From: Siphonodentalium dalli
Taxonomy: Eukaryota > Mollusca > Scaphopoda > Gadilida > Siphonodentaliidae
Direction: 5' to 3'
NCBI GenBank assembly: GCA_032622095.1
Contig: CP136063.1
Span: forward strand, 66,723,897 to 66,787,896
Length of the DNA stretch: 64,000 nt
Position 1 is the stretch's first letter. Each line of letters begins with the position of its first letter. Below the pieces are notes generated by a model, which was not told the DNA's origin, did not search any database, and saw only the letters and a list, made by a program, of their open reading frames with translations. Positions 46,701 to 61,638 of this stretch are shown here, piece by piece. A program made the position numbers and the translations under genes.

Positions 46701-49700
46701 CAGTTAATGTTTATTAGTGACAAAATTACAAAATTCTCGTCTCTCTTAACAGTAACCACTATTGTTCGTTAGGTAAACAACTACACAATTGTACACCAGA
46801 AAATATTCGAAATATAATCAATATTAATCGATAGAAGAATTTCCAGACAGGGGTCTTCGACTCATATACAATATTTGATACCCCGCTAATTACAGTAATG
46901 CCCTAAGTAATCGACCTCTTAACCACAGCAGAATTATGGGTAACTTTTCAGGATTTAGTCAACAAGCCATATTTACGACTAAATCCTGAAAAGTTACCCA
47001 TAATTCTCCTGTGGTTAAGAGGTCGATTACTTAATGCATTACTGTATGTAACACATGTTTACAAAGAGATGATAGACCACATCTAAGCAACACATTATGA
47101 GAAAAAAATGTAGAAACCATTACATTATTTCAGATAGACATTATTACCAATTTCATAGCCTTTGTGTACACTACAGTAATGCCCTAAGTAATTGACTCTT
47201 TAACTACAGCAGAATTATTGGTAACTTTTCAGGATTTAGTCGGAAATATGGCTTGTTGCCATTCATCGGAAAGCTCTCCTCCGATGAATGGCAACAAGCC
47301 ATATTTCCGACTAAATCCTGAAAAGTTACCCATAATTCTGCTGTAGTTAAAGTGTCGATTACTTAGAGCATTACTGTCTATTCACTTTCAAATCCTCATA
47401 TTGAACCAATGAGAACAGAGGATTGACACTGGGATGAGGAATTAATACAGAACACAACTTGCATCATAATCCCAAATCTTTTATTGAACTCATTGCAGAC
47501 GGCACACAGTCACATTTCACTCCAGCTCCGCGCTTGTGAAATATATCTTTGCGCCGTCTGCAACTCTTTCGATAAAAGATTTTTGATTAAGATGCTTGTT
47601 GTGTTCTGTCTATATACACATGTACAATGTACATCACATCACGTCCAAGTCTGAGTTTGGTGTGCCTGTCATTTGCAGAATGAGGTTCCCAGAGTGCGAG
47701 TTTATGAAATGTGTCTACTGCCAATTTGGGGATATAGAGAAACTAAACTAAAAAAGAAATAGAATCTATGTGAAGAAGTTTCTATAGAAATTTGATAAAA
47801 AAGAAACTTTCCAGAGAAGATGAGGCAGAATGAGGTTCCAGAGAGTGAATTTAGTTATGCTAGCCCATTATATGTGATAGCATCACTAAATTCACCCTCT
47901 GTGGACCTCATTCTGCAAATGACAGGCTTGATCATGTCATGTAATTCTATAATATACATGTACATGTTGTATTTGGAGATGAAATAATTGTTTAACCCTT
48001 TACCCAACAAACCGGCCAAAACCGGCCAAATAAAGCTTCAACAGCCTAAATAGAACCATACAAATATGGATATCATTGGAACCGGCTCCTTGACCACATT
48101 GTGATAGTTACAGTTATGCCCTGTGCCAATGCATTCTCTTATATATGCGAGTCGACCATAGGTCGCCTCGCATATATAAGAGAATGCATTGGCCTAAAAA
48201 AAATCTTTTTTTAACACTTTTTACCATTTTTTCTTACATTCTTTAACAATTTTATAATTTTTAATGTCATAAGCCAATGCATTCTCTTATATATGCGAGG
48301 CGACCTATGGTCGACTCGCATATATAAGAGAATGCATTGGCACAGGGCCCTTCTGTTGGGTAAAGGGTTAAAGATGATGTATATACGCACGTAGTGTTTC
48401 TGAATACCAAATTTACACCACTATGGGATTGATGATTTACTGCACGAGCTGTATTTTGTATATACATGTACCATGATCCTACCAATAACAATAATATTAG
48501 AAAGTTAGATCTTAAAATAAGGAAGAAATGTGTCAACACTTCAACACCACCCCGTGGCAACTCTGTACATTATTGGTATTGTAACCCAGCAAAGGGATAT
48601 AAAACCTGTGGGAATTGTGAAAGTGTATAAAAAAGCTATTGAAATTTATGATAAAACAGTTTGGTCTCATAATATCACAGATGTCACATAATTGACTCTT
48701 GCGTTGAATGAGCAAAAAACCCATATATGAGATGGAAATGAAGATCGGGCATTACATCTGTTTTCGACATGTTGTAAAATGTATGCAGAAAAACACAGAA
48801 ATCTTTTTCAATACACTATACACATCTTCTGATCTCAGCTATGCATTGGTTTCTTTAAAAGGCTATTAGTTTACTAGTAACCAGGTGCAGACTACATATA
48901 CAATGTAAGACAATAATTACCTACATGGCCAAAGTTTGAAATGAAGCTGGCAGCTCTTATGGTAATGATTTTATGATGTGCTTTCAGTGCAGGAATACCT
49001 TGGGGTCTAATTTCTCAATAGTACACAAATATGTCATGCAGCTGCTATTGTAGGACCTGTTGATGTGCACAAAGTGATATCTGATCCACGAATTCATGTA
49101 CCGACAAAAAAGCATTTTGATGACAAACCATGAAAATTGATGACAACGAAATTAAAGCCAATTGCAATACATGTAATTGTAATGCCCTAAAATAATTGAC
49201 TCCTTAACCACAGCAGAATTATGGGTAATTTTTCAGGATTTAGTCAGAAATATGGCTTGTTGCCATTCATCGGAAAGCTCTCATTGAGAGCTCATCGGAA
49301 AGCTCTCACTTAGAGCTTACCAATGAATAGCAACAAGCCATATTTCCGACTAAATCCTGAAAAATTACCCATACATGTAGCTCTGGAGTCGATTATTTAG
49401 GGCATTACATGTATCAGCTTGGTAGAAATCTTCCTGATCCTTGATTCGGTCAATAGCACTTCGGGAACTTTAAACCCCACCAGATTTTGATCACATGGTT
49501 AGTCATTCCACAATCTGATACAAAGTACATATGTGAGTATTTTTAAAGACCGGTAATTATCAGCCTATTTTAGCAATGTACCCAGAAAATGTAAATTCTT
49601 AAGTTAAGTTCTGAATTAAAGGACAATAAAATTGCCAATTTGTTATGCTCTGAATGAGAGTATAGGTAATGTACATGTAGGAGAGACTTCATCTAGATAT

Positions 49701-52700
49701 GAACATTTAACAATTTTAAACACTTCTTACTTCTAGAAACGAATGTTTTTTTTTTTTGGTAGAGCACAAATAACTCAATACTCAAACATAGCATGAAATT
49801 ACAATTATGTCATTCCATACAGAACATTGGAAAGTATTTCTTCTCACAAGGAATTCATGTACATTGCATCCAAAGAGCCTACCTGTACTAGACTTTATTA
49901 TTGGTACAATTTTTTTGCATATTTACATGTACATAGTAAACAAGAAGTTACACCTCGGGTGCTGGGATACCACCATGGTGCCAACTGAAACATGGGGAGG
50001 ACGGAAACCAAATAAAAACAAGAAGTTACACCTCGGGTGCTGGGATACCCCCATGGTGCCAACTGAAACATGGGGAGGACGGAAACCAAATAAAAACATG
50101 AAGTTACACCTCGGGTGCTGAGATACCACCATGGTGCCAACTGAAACATGGGGAGGACGGAAACCAAATAAAAACATGAAGTTACACCTCGGGTGCTGAG
50201 ATACCACCATGGTGCCAACTGAAACATGGGGAGGACGGAAACCAAATAAAAACAAGAAGTTACACCTCGGGTGCTGGGATACCCCCATGGTGCCAACTGA
50301 AACATGGGGAGGACGGAAACCAAATAAAAACATGAAGTTACACCTCGGGTGCTGAGATACCCCCATGGTGCCAACTGAAACATGGGGAGGACGGAAACCA
50401 AATAAAAACATGAAGTTACCCCTCGGGTGCTGAGATACCACCATGGTGCCAACTGAAACATGGGGAGGACGGAAACCAAATAAAAACATGAAGTTACACC
50501 TCGGGTGCTGAGATACCCCCATGGTGCCAACTGAAACATGGGGAGGACGGAAACCAAATAAAAACATGAAGTTACACCTCGGGTGCTGGGATACCCCCAT
50601 GGTGCCAACTGAAACATGGGGAGGACGGAAACCAAATAAAAACATGAAGTTACACCTCGGGTGCTGAGATACCACCATGGTGCCAACTGAAACATGGGGA
50701 GGACGGAAACCAAATAAAAACATGAAGTTACACCTCGGGTGCTGAGATACCCCCATGGTGCCAACTGAAACATGGGGAGGACGGAAACCAAATAAAAACA
50801 TGAAGTTACACCTCGGGTGCTGAGATACCCCCATGGTGCCAACTGAAACATGGGCAGAACGGAAACCAAATAAAAACATGAAGTTACACCTCGGGTGCTG
50901 AGATACCCCCATGGTGCCAACTGAAACATGGGGAGGACGGAAACCAAATAAAAACATGAAGTTACACCTCGGGTGCTGAGATACCCCCATGGTGCCAACT
51001 GAAACATGGGGAGGACGGAAACCAAATAAAAACATGAAGTTACACCTCGGGTGCTGGGATACCCCCATGGTGCCAACTGAAACATGGGCAGGACGGAAAT
51101 CAAATAAAAACATGAAGTTACACCTCGGGTGCTGAGATACCACCATGGTGCCAACTGAAACATGGGCAGAACGGAAACCAAATAAAAACATGAAGTTACA
51201 CCTCGGGTGCTGGGATACCCCCATGGTGCCAACTGAAACATGGGGAGGACGGAAATCAAATAAAAACATGAAGTTACACATCGGGTGCTGAGATACCCCC
51301 ATGGTGCCAACTGAAACATGGGGAGGACGGAAATCAAATAAAAACATGAAGTTACACATCGGGTGCTGAGATACCCCCATGGTGCCAACTGAAACATGGG
51401 GAGGACGGAAACCAAATAAAAACATGAAGTTACACCTCGGGTGCTGAGATACCACCATGGTGCCAACTGAAACATGGGGAGGACGGAAACCAAATAAAAA
51501 CATGAAGTTACACCTCGGGTGCTGGGATACCCCCATGGTGCCAACTGAAACATGGGGAGGACGGAAACCAAATAAAAACATGAAGTTACACCTCGGGTGC
51601 TGAGATACCCCCATGGTGCCAACTGAAACATGGGGAGGACGGAAACCAAATAAAAACATGAAGTTACACATCGGGTGCTGAGATACCACCATGGTGCCAA
51701 CTGAAACATGGGGAGGACGGAAACCAAATAAAAACATGAAGTTACACCTCGGGTGCTGAGATACCCCCATGGTGCCAACTGAAACATGGGGAGGACGGAA
51801 ACCAAATAAAAACATGAAGTTACACCTCGGGTGCTGGGATACCCCCATGGTGCCAACTGAAACATGGGGAGGACGGAAACCAAATAAAAACATGAAGTTA
51901 CACATCGGGTGCTGAGATACCCCCATGGTGCCAACTGAAACATGGGGAGGACGGAAACCAAATAAAAACATGAAGTTACACCTCGGGTGCTGGGATACCC
52001 CCATGGTGCCAACTGAAACATGGGGAGGACGGAAACCAAATAAAAACATGAAGTTACACCTCGGGTGCTGGGATACCCCCATGGTGCCAACTGAAACATG
52101 GGGAGGACGGAAACCAAATAAAAACATGAAGTTACACCTCGGGTGCTGGGATACCCCCATGGTGCCAACTGAAACATGGGGAGGACGGAAACCAAATAAA
52201 AACATGAAGTTACACCTCGGGTGCTGGGATACCCCCATGGTGCCAACAGAAACATGGGGAGGACGGAAACCAAATAAAAACAAGAAGTTACACCTCGGGT
52301 GCTGAGATACCCCCATGGTGCCAACTGAAACATGGGGAGGACGGAAACCAAATAAAAACATGAAGTTACACCTCGGGTGCTGAGATACCCCCATGGTGCC
52401 AACTGAAACATGGGGAGGACGGAAACCAAATAAAAACATGAAGTTACACCTCGGGTGCTGAGATACCCCCATGGTGCCAACTGAAACATGGGCAGAACGG
52501 AAACCAAATTTAATAAAATATACATTTTATATGAGCAGACGGACAAAAATTCAACAATTTCAGATGAAAAAAGAGTGATAACTCTTGAACGGAAAATGCA
52601 ATCAACATAACTGACCCCTCATTTGAAAGCCTTGCTGATGCCAAACCTCCAAACCAAATTTCAACAGAATCTGAAAACCCATGTTTGAGATACATATATA

Positions 52701-55700
52701 TGAGACGACGGATGAAAATCCAACATTTCCAGATAAAAAAAAACGGAAAATGTGAACAACATAAATTAACCCACTTTTAAGTCCTCCTGGACGACTCGAC
52801 GGATGATAAATAATATTTTGAATACCTGAATGGACAAAAAACAATTGGGTAGGAATTTATACATGGTACATGTACGACATGAAAACCTATTTAAAAAAAA
52901 CTTCAGAAAATCTTGTGTCTATAACAGTTTATATAAAGTACTAAATGGATTCTCCCATTCAGTTATAACAGAATACATTGGAATGGTTTATTATTCATTT
53001 AGAAGGGTGTTCAGGTAATTAAAGCAGATGACAGACAGAAAAAAGTTAATACAAGAGCAGAACGATTCATATACAGTAATGCCCTAAATAATCGTGAGAG
53101 CTTTCCGATTGAATGGCAACAAGCCATATTTCTGACTAAATCCTGAAAAATTACCCATAATTCTGCTGTGATTAACGAGTCGATTATTTAGGGCATTACT
53201 GTACATTGGTGGGAAATGTTCTAATAATAAGTTCAAAAAACAACCTACCGGTATGGTCCTTTGTTGAACTTATTATCTGAACATTTCCTAAGGGAACTAC
53301 CAGTACTCATCAATGAGTATTTAGTATAGAAAGGGTTAAGATTCCAAGCAAATAGCATAAGTTAAAGGGGCACAAGACACTCAAAGTGGGTAAATGTGCA
53401 AAAAAATAAAAGTCTGTACAAACATCACCACCAAGAATAACATGGAGAAATAGATCAAAACTGTTCTTATATTTATTATTGACAGCTCTTCAATTAAAAA
53501 AATTGTGTGTGTTGAAACCTTTGTTATTTTAGTGATTTGTCACCGAACATTGATGATTGCATAGTAAGTTCAAATATTCAGCCTTAATATTATTTTCAGA
53601 ATACTTTTCAATGCTTTGACCTTTTCCAATTTATACTGTAAAGTTTTGATTAAAGTTTGGTAGCAAATTGGACTAATGCCACTCTAACAGTAACTTATGT
53701 TTACATAACAATGGTTTAAAGGTACTCAATCCAATTAAGCGGCCCTCAATTACTATTTATTTGGCTTCGGGGGTAAAAAAATATTTGATTCAAGTCGAGG
53801 AACCCACCCATCAAAGCTCAGAGTGATCAGATATCGATTTTTCACCACCTGGAATATTTAGTGGCCCAGTAAAAGTCGACGCGAAGAGTGTCTCGGACCA
53901 AATTGTGCATGAAGATGGATAACTCTAAAATAAAGTGGCTTTTTTGTGTCAGATATTTGACAAACCTGCAAAATTTCGTTGAACAAAATGTTGATAAATA
54001 ACAGGATTTGGGCAATTTTATGCTATAGTCACTGCTATAGTTGAATGTGGTTAGCAACTTAGCATTATTTTTGGGCAATTAATCGATTCTGATAACTGAA
54101 GCGGCATTTCAAAGAAATTGTTGTTGTTGGAATCTGATGATATGGGGACCACCTAATCGGATTAAGTACCTTTAATATGGAAAATCTCGTTATTGGAGAG
54201 TTATTAATAATGAAAATTAGAAGAAAATTGATCTACATGTATTTTGCATGTGCTTACTTGTTGATGATTCCGGTAGTTGTTTTACAGACTTTTATTAAAT
54301 TCATGTTAGCTCGCATGAAGACACTGTGAAAGCTGAGAGTCTCTTTAATAGTAGAAGTAGTATGATTCCTGTACATGATGTACAAGCCTGAATTTACTGT
54401 CTGAAATTTGCAGAATGAGGTCCCCAGATGGTGAATATAGTGACGCTATTCTGCAAAGCAGGGCTAGTATCACAAAATTTACTCTCTGTGGACCTCATTC
54501 TGCTTAGGCATCAACTGCTATGGGAGACCTAGGATCAGATTAAAGTTCCCCAGTTGTGTTGGTGATGTTCACCCATTAGTCACCTCGATTATGCATTTTA
54601 TCTTCTGCAAATTAGGGGATATAGTAACTCAACAGAAGGGAAAAAGTAACTAAAAACAATGTTCATTTGAGACTATAGATAGTTCCCAGAAGATGCGGCC
54701 TAAGCAGAATGAGGTTACCAGAGTGTGAAGTTGGTGATGCTAGCCCACCATGCGGGATAGCATCACTAAATTCACCCTCTGGGAACCTCATTCTGCAAAT
54801 GTCAGACACACTAAATTCAAGCTTGCTGATGTAAGTGCATGTATACTGTAACATACTCAATATATAGACTACCAGTATTATGCGGGTATAGAAGGTAACA
54901 TGAGGGTGCAGAAGGTAACATGAGGGTATAGAAGGTAACATGAGGGTACAGAAGGCAACATGAGGGTATAGAAGGTAACATATGTGATGACTGCTGAAAT
55001 TAAAACATGAATGATACAAGAACTTCTCACCTCTGCAACAGCTGTGTCTGTGTATTATTCAAGTCCAAACATAATGATTATCCACCCTATCATTAACCTG
55101 CTCTTTACTAAATACCCATTGATGAGTGGCTATCCCTTAGGACATTTTTAGGGACCACTACTGGGGGGATTTCTGGGCACGTATGCCGGGGTGGGTGGTG
55201 GATGGGACCAACAAAATATTTTTTCCACAACTCAAATTGTTTTTTCCTGCAAGTCTTTTTCACTGTTTTTGTAATGAGTTTGGCTTAAAACACTTTTAAT
55301 AGAATGTAGATATTAATATAAATGAAAAAATTCATGATGATCAGACAAACAGTATAGACTGTAGCCCATGCTAATGGATTGAATTTTTAAATCCAAGATG
55401 GCCACTGACAGTCATGTTTTTTTTGGCCAAAAAATGACTCATTCCTATTCACATGCCAATGTTAACATCCATGACAAATAGTACGCACAGAAATTCATAT
55501 ACGCTGTTTACAGTGAATTTCCCCCGCAAATATCTGTTTTAGTGTTAAAAGGGGGTGGGTGTCCAAAAATGGTCTGAGAAAAACTGCCAAAAACGGAAAA
55601 AAATTTGGACACAGGGGTGGGTCCCAATTAATTGTATCATTACCAATAAATAATCTAATCTAATCTAATGTTCAAATAATAAGTTTAACAAACAACCATA

Positions 55701-58700
55701 GGTTATTATCTTATTATCTGAACATTTCTAACAAATGAATAGGATTCATTTTGCACTTTCTATTGTCTGTAGTAGTCTGCTCTTATTTCCTGAGCATCCC
55801 TCCAGATGAAAAATAGACCCTTCCAATGAATATATTTATAAATGAATGGGAGAATTCATTCAGCAAAGAAAGGGTTAAATGAGCATGGCTGATGTGAAGA
55901 TTACTTTAAAGACATATCATTGACTTATTCGGGTTGCGTGAAACTGATGAGTTAGTACTCAGGTGCCATGTCAATTGTGGGAATGTAGCATTCTACTAAA
56001 CATCGCAGAAAATCTCAAAGAAATCGACCATACCACTCCATAGAAATCATCGTCTGAACTATGATTAATTGTAAATATTTACATTTGAGTCGGAACACAA
56101 CAATCGTCTATAAACTAATGCAAATTACATGTAGTTTGCCATCGAGAGTCATTGCATTTAATTAATATATAAGAATGATGGTGTGTGCTGTAAATTTGGT
56201 TTAATATTTGTAAAAATAACTACTTTAAGCAAGATTATTCTCAATTTCTATTTGATCACCCAACCGGAGTGTTTCACATCACTTAATTCACTTTAAACCT
56301 TTCTATACTAAATGGATTCTCCCATTTATCTGGAGTGGTGTTCAGGAAGAATAAGCAGGCGGCAGATAATAGTAGTGCAGAAGGAGTCATATTTATTGAA
56401 GGGAAATGTTCAGATAATAATTTAAGCTCAACAAATGGTTTTATGAACTTATTATCTGAACATTTTCTAAGGGATAACTACTCATCAATGAGTATTTAGT
56501 ATAGAATGGGTTAAGAATGTATGAGGCATGGGCTCACACAGGGGGGGGGGGGGGTGCCAAGGTTTTCCAAACATGGGCTACAATGCCCCGACAGGGGGCA
56601 ATAGCTACCAGGGTGACCATTGCAGATCTCCCAATGGGGGGGGGCTAACCCTCCCCAACAGGGAGGAGCTGTTATCCCCCTGTCCTTTCCTATGATTCTA
56701 CTCCTGAGTGCACAATTATATCATGTGCCTAATTTTGAATTCAGGTACATACATGTATGTACACTACTCTTCCTAAGGGAAATTATCTGCTGCATAATTT
56801 CCAAGATCACAAGGTGCAGTTTTTTGTATCCTATTTTTCATACCCAGTTGCACTATAAGAGCACCTCACAATTGAATGACTGCAATCAGTCAGTGTGCTG
56901 CTAAAAAAAATTACATTATTTTACAATGAATGATTTCTGAAAATTTTGATATGTCCTACATGTACTTTCTGTTCTATTAAATGCTGTTACATGTATTAAA
57001 TAAAGCTATCATGGTATCATATTCATCTACACTATTTATGTTGTCTCATTAATAAGATAGTCTAGAAACTTGAAGTCAGTTTGTTGACATATTGCAGAAA
57101 AGAGTATACATGTACTTCGTGAATCATATATTATGATCCTTCATTTTTGGTTTCACTTTTTAAGTAAAAAATTTCATCGAATACCCAGTACTTCAATTGT
57201 GCCGTATCAGTTGAACATCCCTACTAATAAATTAATTGAAATCAAGTATGGTAATTACCACATCAGCATGTACACCATTCAGATATCAAAGGGTTAACTT
57301 AATTTTTCAGGTCAATGGGTCGAAAAGGGTGCAAGGTACACGAACCTGAAGTTAACAGAATGGTTCATGTAATGTAAACAACATCTCAACATTACAAACA
57401 ATAGACATGTTGTTGACTATGAGAATATTGTCAGTCTCTTAGCAGATAAGGGAACAATAAGAACAAATACATTAGAACAGCTGATGTACAGCAATGCCCT
57501 AAGTAATCGACTCTTTAACTACAGCAGAATTAAAGGGTAACTTTTCAGGATTTAGTCGGAAATATGGCTTTTTGCCATTCATCGGAAAGCTCTCCCCGAG
57601 AGCTTTCGATGAATGGCAACAAGCCATATTTCCGACTAAATCCTGAAAAGTTACCCCGAGAGCTTTCCGATGAATGGCAACAAGCCATATTTCCGACTAA
57701 ATCCTGAAAAGTTACCCATAATTCTGCTGTAGTTAAAGAGTTGATTACTTTGGGCATTACTGTAAAGCAGTAAGTCACAGTTTCCAGCCAGCAAATAGCT
57801 TGCCTGTCATTTGCAGAATGAGGTCCCAAGAGGGTGAATTTAATGACGCTATCCCACACAGCGGGTGCATAACCAAATTCACCCTCTGGTAACCTCATTC
57901 TGCTTAGGCCCTCAACTGCTATGGTAGATGGAAGTTCCCCAGTTGAAGTTGGTGATGTTCACCCATTGGGCACCTTGATTATGCATTTTATCTTCTGCAA
58001 ATTAGGGGATATAGAAACTTCCCAGAAGGGAAAACGTAACTACCGGTAAATACAAAGTTAATTTGATACTATAGATACTTCCCAGAAGATGAGGCCTAAG
58101 CAGAATGAGGTCTCCAGAGAATGAATTTGGTGATGCTAGTGTGGGATAGCATCACTCAATTCACCATCTGGGGACCTCATTCTGCAAATGACAGACACGC
58201 TATTTGCAGACTTGCATAGTTTATAGGCAATATTGGTGATGTAGACAAGTAAGAGATCATAACCTTTAAGAGTAAATAGTGTACATGTATGCAATATGGG
58301 ATGTGGTGAGAAGGGGACATGAAGTGTGTGTCTCAACATCAGGCATCCCATAAATTTGGTCAAAATTTTCGACATTTTGTAAGCAATGCACATACAAACA
58401 TACGACATGTAACATACACAAGAGAATACATGTACATGTATGCATATTCTGAATTCAGAGCTTAAAGTTATGTGACACACTCCGGTAGGGTGATCCAATA
58501 GAAATGGGGATATAATCTTGCTCAAAGTAGTTATTTTTACGAATATTAAACCAGATTTACAACACACACCATAATTCTTATATTATATATTAATTAATTG
58601 CAATGACTTTTAATGCCGAAATCATTTGCATCAATTGGTTTATCGAAGACAGAATCGAGATGTAAATATCAATCCTTCCCAGGAGACGAGAGTGATTGCT

Positions 58701-61603
58701 CTCACACCCGTACGCACTCGTAATTTTCAAATCACGGGTGCAAAGTCCCTCATCTCAAAATACTAATGGAGACTGTAATTGTTGGTTCAATAGTGAACTA
58801 TTTGAAGGTTTATTTAGATCCTTTACCATCTCAGTTCAACGATGGCATATTAAAGTGTAACTTGACATAGGTCTATTCCACAATGACTTTTTGTTTGAGA
58901 AAAACCCAACTTACAATTATAATATGGGTGCAATATTACACCCGTCTTCTGAATTACGGGAGCAAATAAATGCTCTCGTTGTGTTTTCCTCATGGGAAGG
59001 ACTGAAATATTTACAATCGTACATAGTTCAGACGATGTTTTTTATGCAGTTGCCTGGTCGATTTCTTTGAGATTTTCGGCGATGTTAGTAGAATGTGCCA
59101 TTTCTCCTGTTGGCATAGCGCCTGAATACTAACACATCAGTTTCACACACCCGAACAAGTCCATAATATGTTTTTAAAATCTGACGAGAATAAGAATCTT
59201 GATTCTCGTAAAAGCATCCGATTCGCTGTAGAAATGCTATAAATTCATTCTCGCAAATTTTGATGGATTTAACCCTTTGAGTGCCAGGGGCCGATCTCAT
59301 CGGCCCTAAACCTACAAAATAAGTCTGTTAAAGAATATAAGAATAAATTATTAAAATTGTAAAAAAATAAAAAAAATAATAATTGTTAGGCCAATGCATT
59401 CTCTTGTATATGCGAGGCGACCTATGGTCGACTCGCATATATAAGAGAATGCATTGGCACAGGGTATATGGGTTGATACAAAATTCGACCTGGCACTCAA
59501 AGGGTTAAAGACATGGAGTTGACATGACAGCAAGGTACATGTATACAAATGGTTTGTGTTGGATATTGATCTCAATTTTCACTGTGAAATGAGTTAAAAA
59601 TCTTACTTTCCAATGACAAAGATGACTCGCAAGAAAAGACATTTGTTCATTTATTACACGCTTGTTCCTAGAAGTACAGTGTTATTGCCGTTCCATATTC
59701 ACAAATCCGTATGCAACGTACGTTCCATACGCATCTCGTTGGCGTAAAATGACGTACATGACGTTCGCCTCAACCACGAAACGAACTATTTAAATAAAAG
59801 AATCATCACACATGACAAACACGCCCTGTATGAGCCTAAATAAACCTTCTAATCCTGTATTTTTAATGCACGGATTCTAGGACGCGAAGCGTGTAATAAA
59901 CACAGAACGACACGATGTGTAAATGGGTTTGTCGATACGGCACTCGTGCTGTCGCGGAAGGATAGAACTCGAGGCGCTCGTTCTATCCTGACGCGACAGC
60001 ACTCGTGCCGTATTGACAAATCTATTTACACATCGTGTCGTTCTGTGTATATATTTAACCCCTCCATGACTGGAGCTTCCTGAAATTTTGTGAAAACCTT
60101 GAGCCATTCTCTTATATAATGCTAGCGACCTTGTTAGCCAGTACATATATATGCATCTATATAAGGCTCCCTATGAAAGACTCGTATATACATTTATAAG
60201 AGAACACACTGGTATACCGGTAGGATCATTAATACTGCACCAGCACAGCTCCCATCATGAAAGGGTTAATATCATAAGATTAAAAATAAAATCAGGATGG
60301 TGGAAAAAGAGCTTCAATAAAAACAATCTGGACACAGAGTTACATGTACATGTACAATGTTTGCAGCGGACCAGAAAATCACTGGGCCAAAAATTCTCAA
60401 TATTTCTCAGGCCATTTGAAAACGTCTTGGGCAATTCATTTATCATCAATGCACAAACTTCAACTAGAGAACTTCAATCTGATCCTAGGTTACCCATAGC
60501 AGTTGAGGCCTCAGCAGAATGAGGTCCCCAGAGGGTGTGTTTGGTGAAGTTAATAGCCCGCTGTGTGTGGTAGCATCACTAAATTCACTCTCTGTGGACC
60601 TCATTCTGCGAATGACAGACACACTACATTTACTTCAAGACTTGACTGTGTTTGTCGACTATGCAGATCTCAACATTGTGATGTGAGCTTTCCTTTGTGC
60701 ACAGAATATTACATGTACAGTAATGCTCTAATTAATCGACCTCTTAACCAAAGCAGAATTATGGGTAACTTTTCAGGATTTAGTCGGAAATATGGCTTAA
60801 TGCCATTCATCGGAAAGCTCTCCCCGAGAGCTTTCCATTGAATGGCAACAAGCCATATTTCCAACTAAATCCTGAAAAGTTACCCATAATTCTGCTTTGG
60901 TTAAGAGGTCGATTAATTAGAGCATTACTGCATGTACCTTGGCCCATTTTTGGGACAATGGCGATATTTTTCTGGTCATTTCATATTTTTTTAGCACCAG
61001 AAGATGAACACTATACATGTACCTGTCTCAAAAATTGCTATGTACATTATAGATTGTAAAATAACACATTAATCCCATGAACGGAAATCAGATACTAACT
61101 ACCGTATAAACTCAAAGCAGACAGTCATCCATCATTGTGACACCTCAAGTTAGCATTATATACAATATAAAATCTATCTACAAATACTCTACCTAAACAT
61201 CACACAGTCTTTTACAATATATCAATAACATTATTTTTAAGGAGTTATGGGTTATGAACTCTTTTGATGCCAAACATGCATTATTGCAAATTATCCAGTC
61301 GATGACAAACATGCATAATGACGAAAAATTCCCAGCTTATTCCAATTTTGTGGAACTGGGACGACCTGTTGTGGTGCTGGGAGGCATCAAAAGAGTTAAC
61401 GGTCTGACAGGAATTATTTTGAAAAAACCAAGATGCAGTCGATGGCAGCTACATGTAATAGGCCAATGTGATGGGCTTTTAAAGATATAGGCGACCTTCG
61501 CGGTGGGTATAGCTGTTAACCCTTTGAGTGCCAGGGGCCGATCTCATCGGCCCTAAACCTACAAAATAAGTCTGTTAAAGAATATAAGAATAAATTATTA
61601 AAA

Positions 61604-61638
<35 letters not shown>

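Larger units (their letters stand above)
45552..47085. mobile_element. Nest: AGATGGATTATCTC element with three MITEs inside (intron 1)
   Basis: Host TTAAAGATGGATTATCTC ... GATAGACCACATCTAA. Insert 1 (45570-46023) and insert 2 (46136-46523) are ACCCAACA-family MITEs with TTAA on each side. Insert 3 (46893-47044) is a TA-type MITE. Removing them restores the order seen at 30494-31002 (CTCTTTAAATAACAAATTT, GACACTTTATTT-like, CCC.GTAA..ATA.AACACATG). Confidence 0.85.

Noticed and set aside
49938-52509. CRISPR-like array
   Set aside because: The repeats are contiguous 78-bp units without unique spacers, and the sequence is clearly eukaryotic.
49898-52546. Very long minus-strand reading frames (882 and 849 codons) of a 26-residue repeat
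   Set aside because: They are a direct consequence of a 78-bp tandem repeat whose period is divisible by three; two frames are open at once, and the array lies within intron 1 of a well-supported gene.
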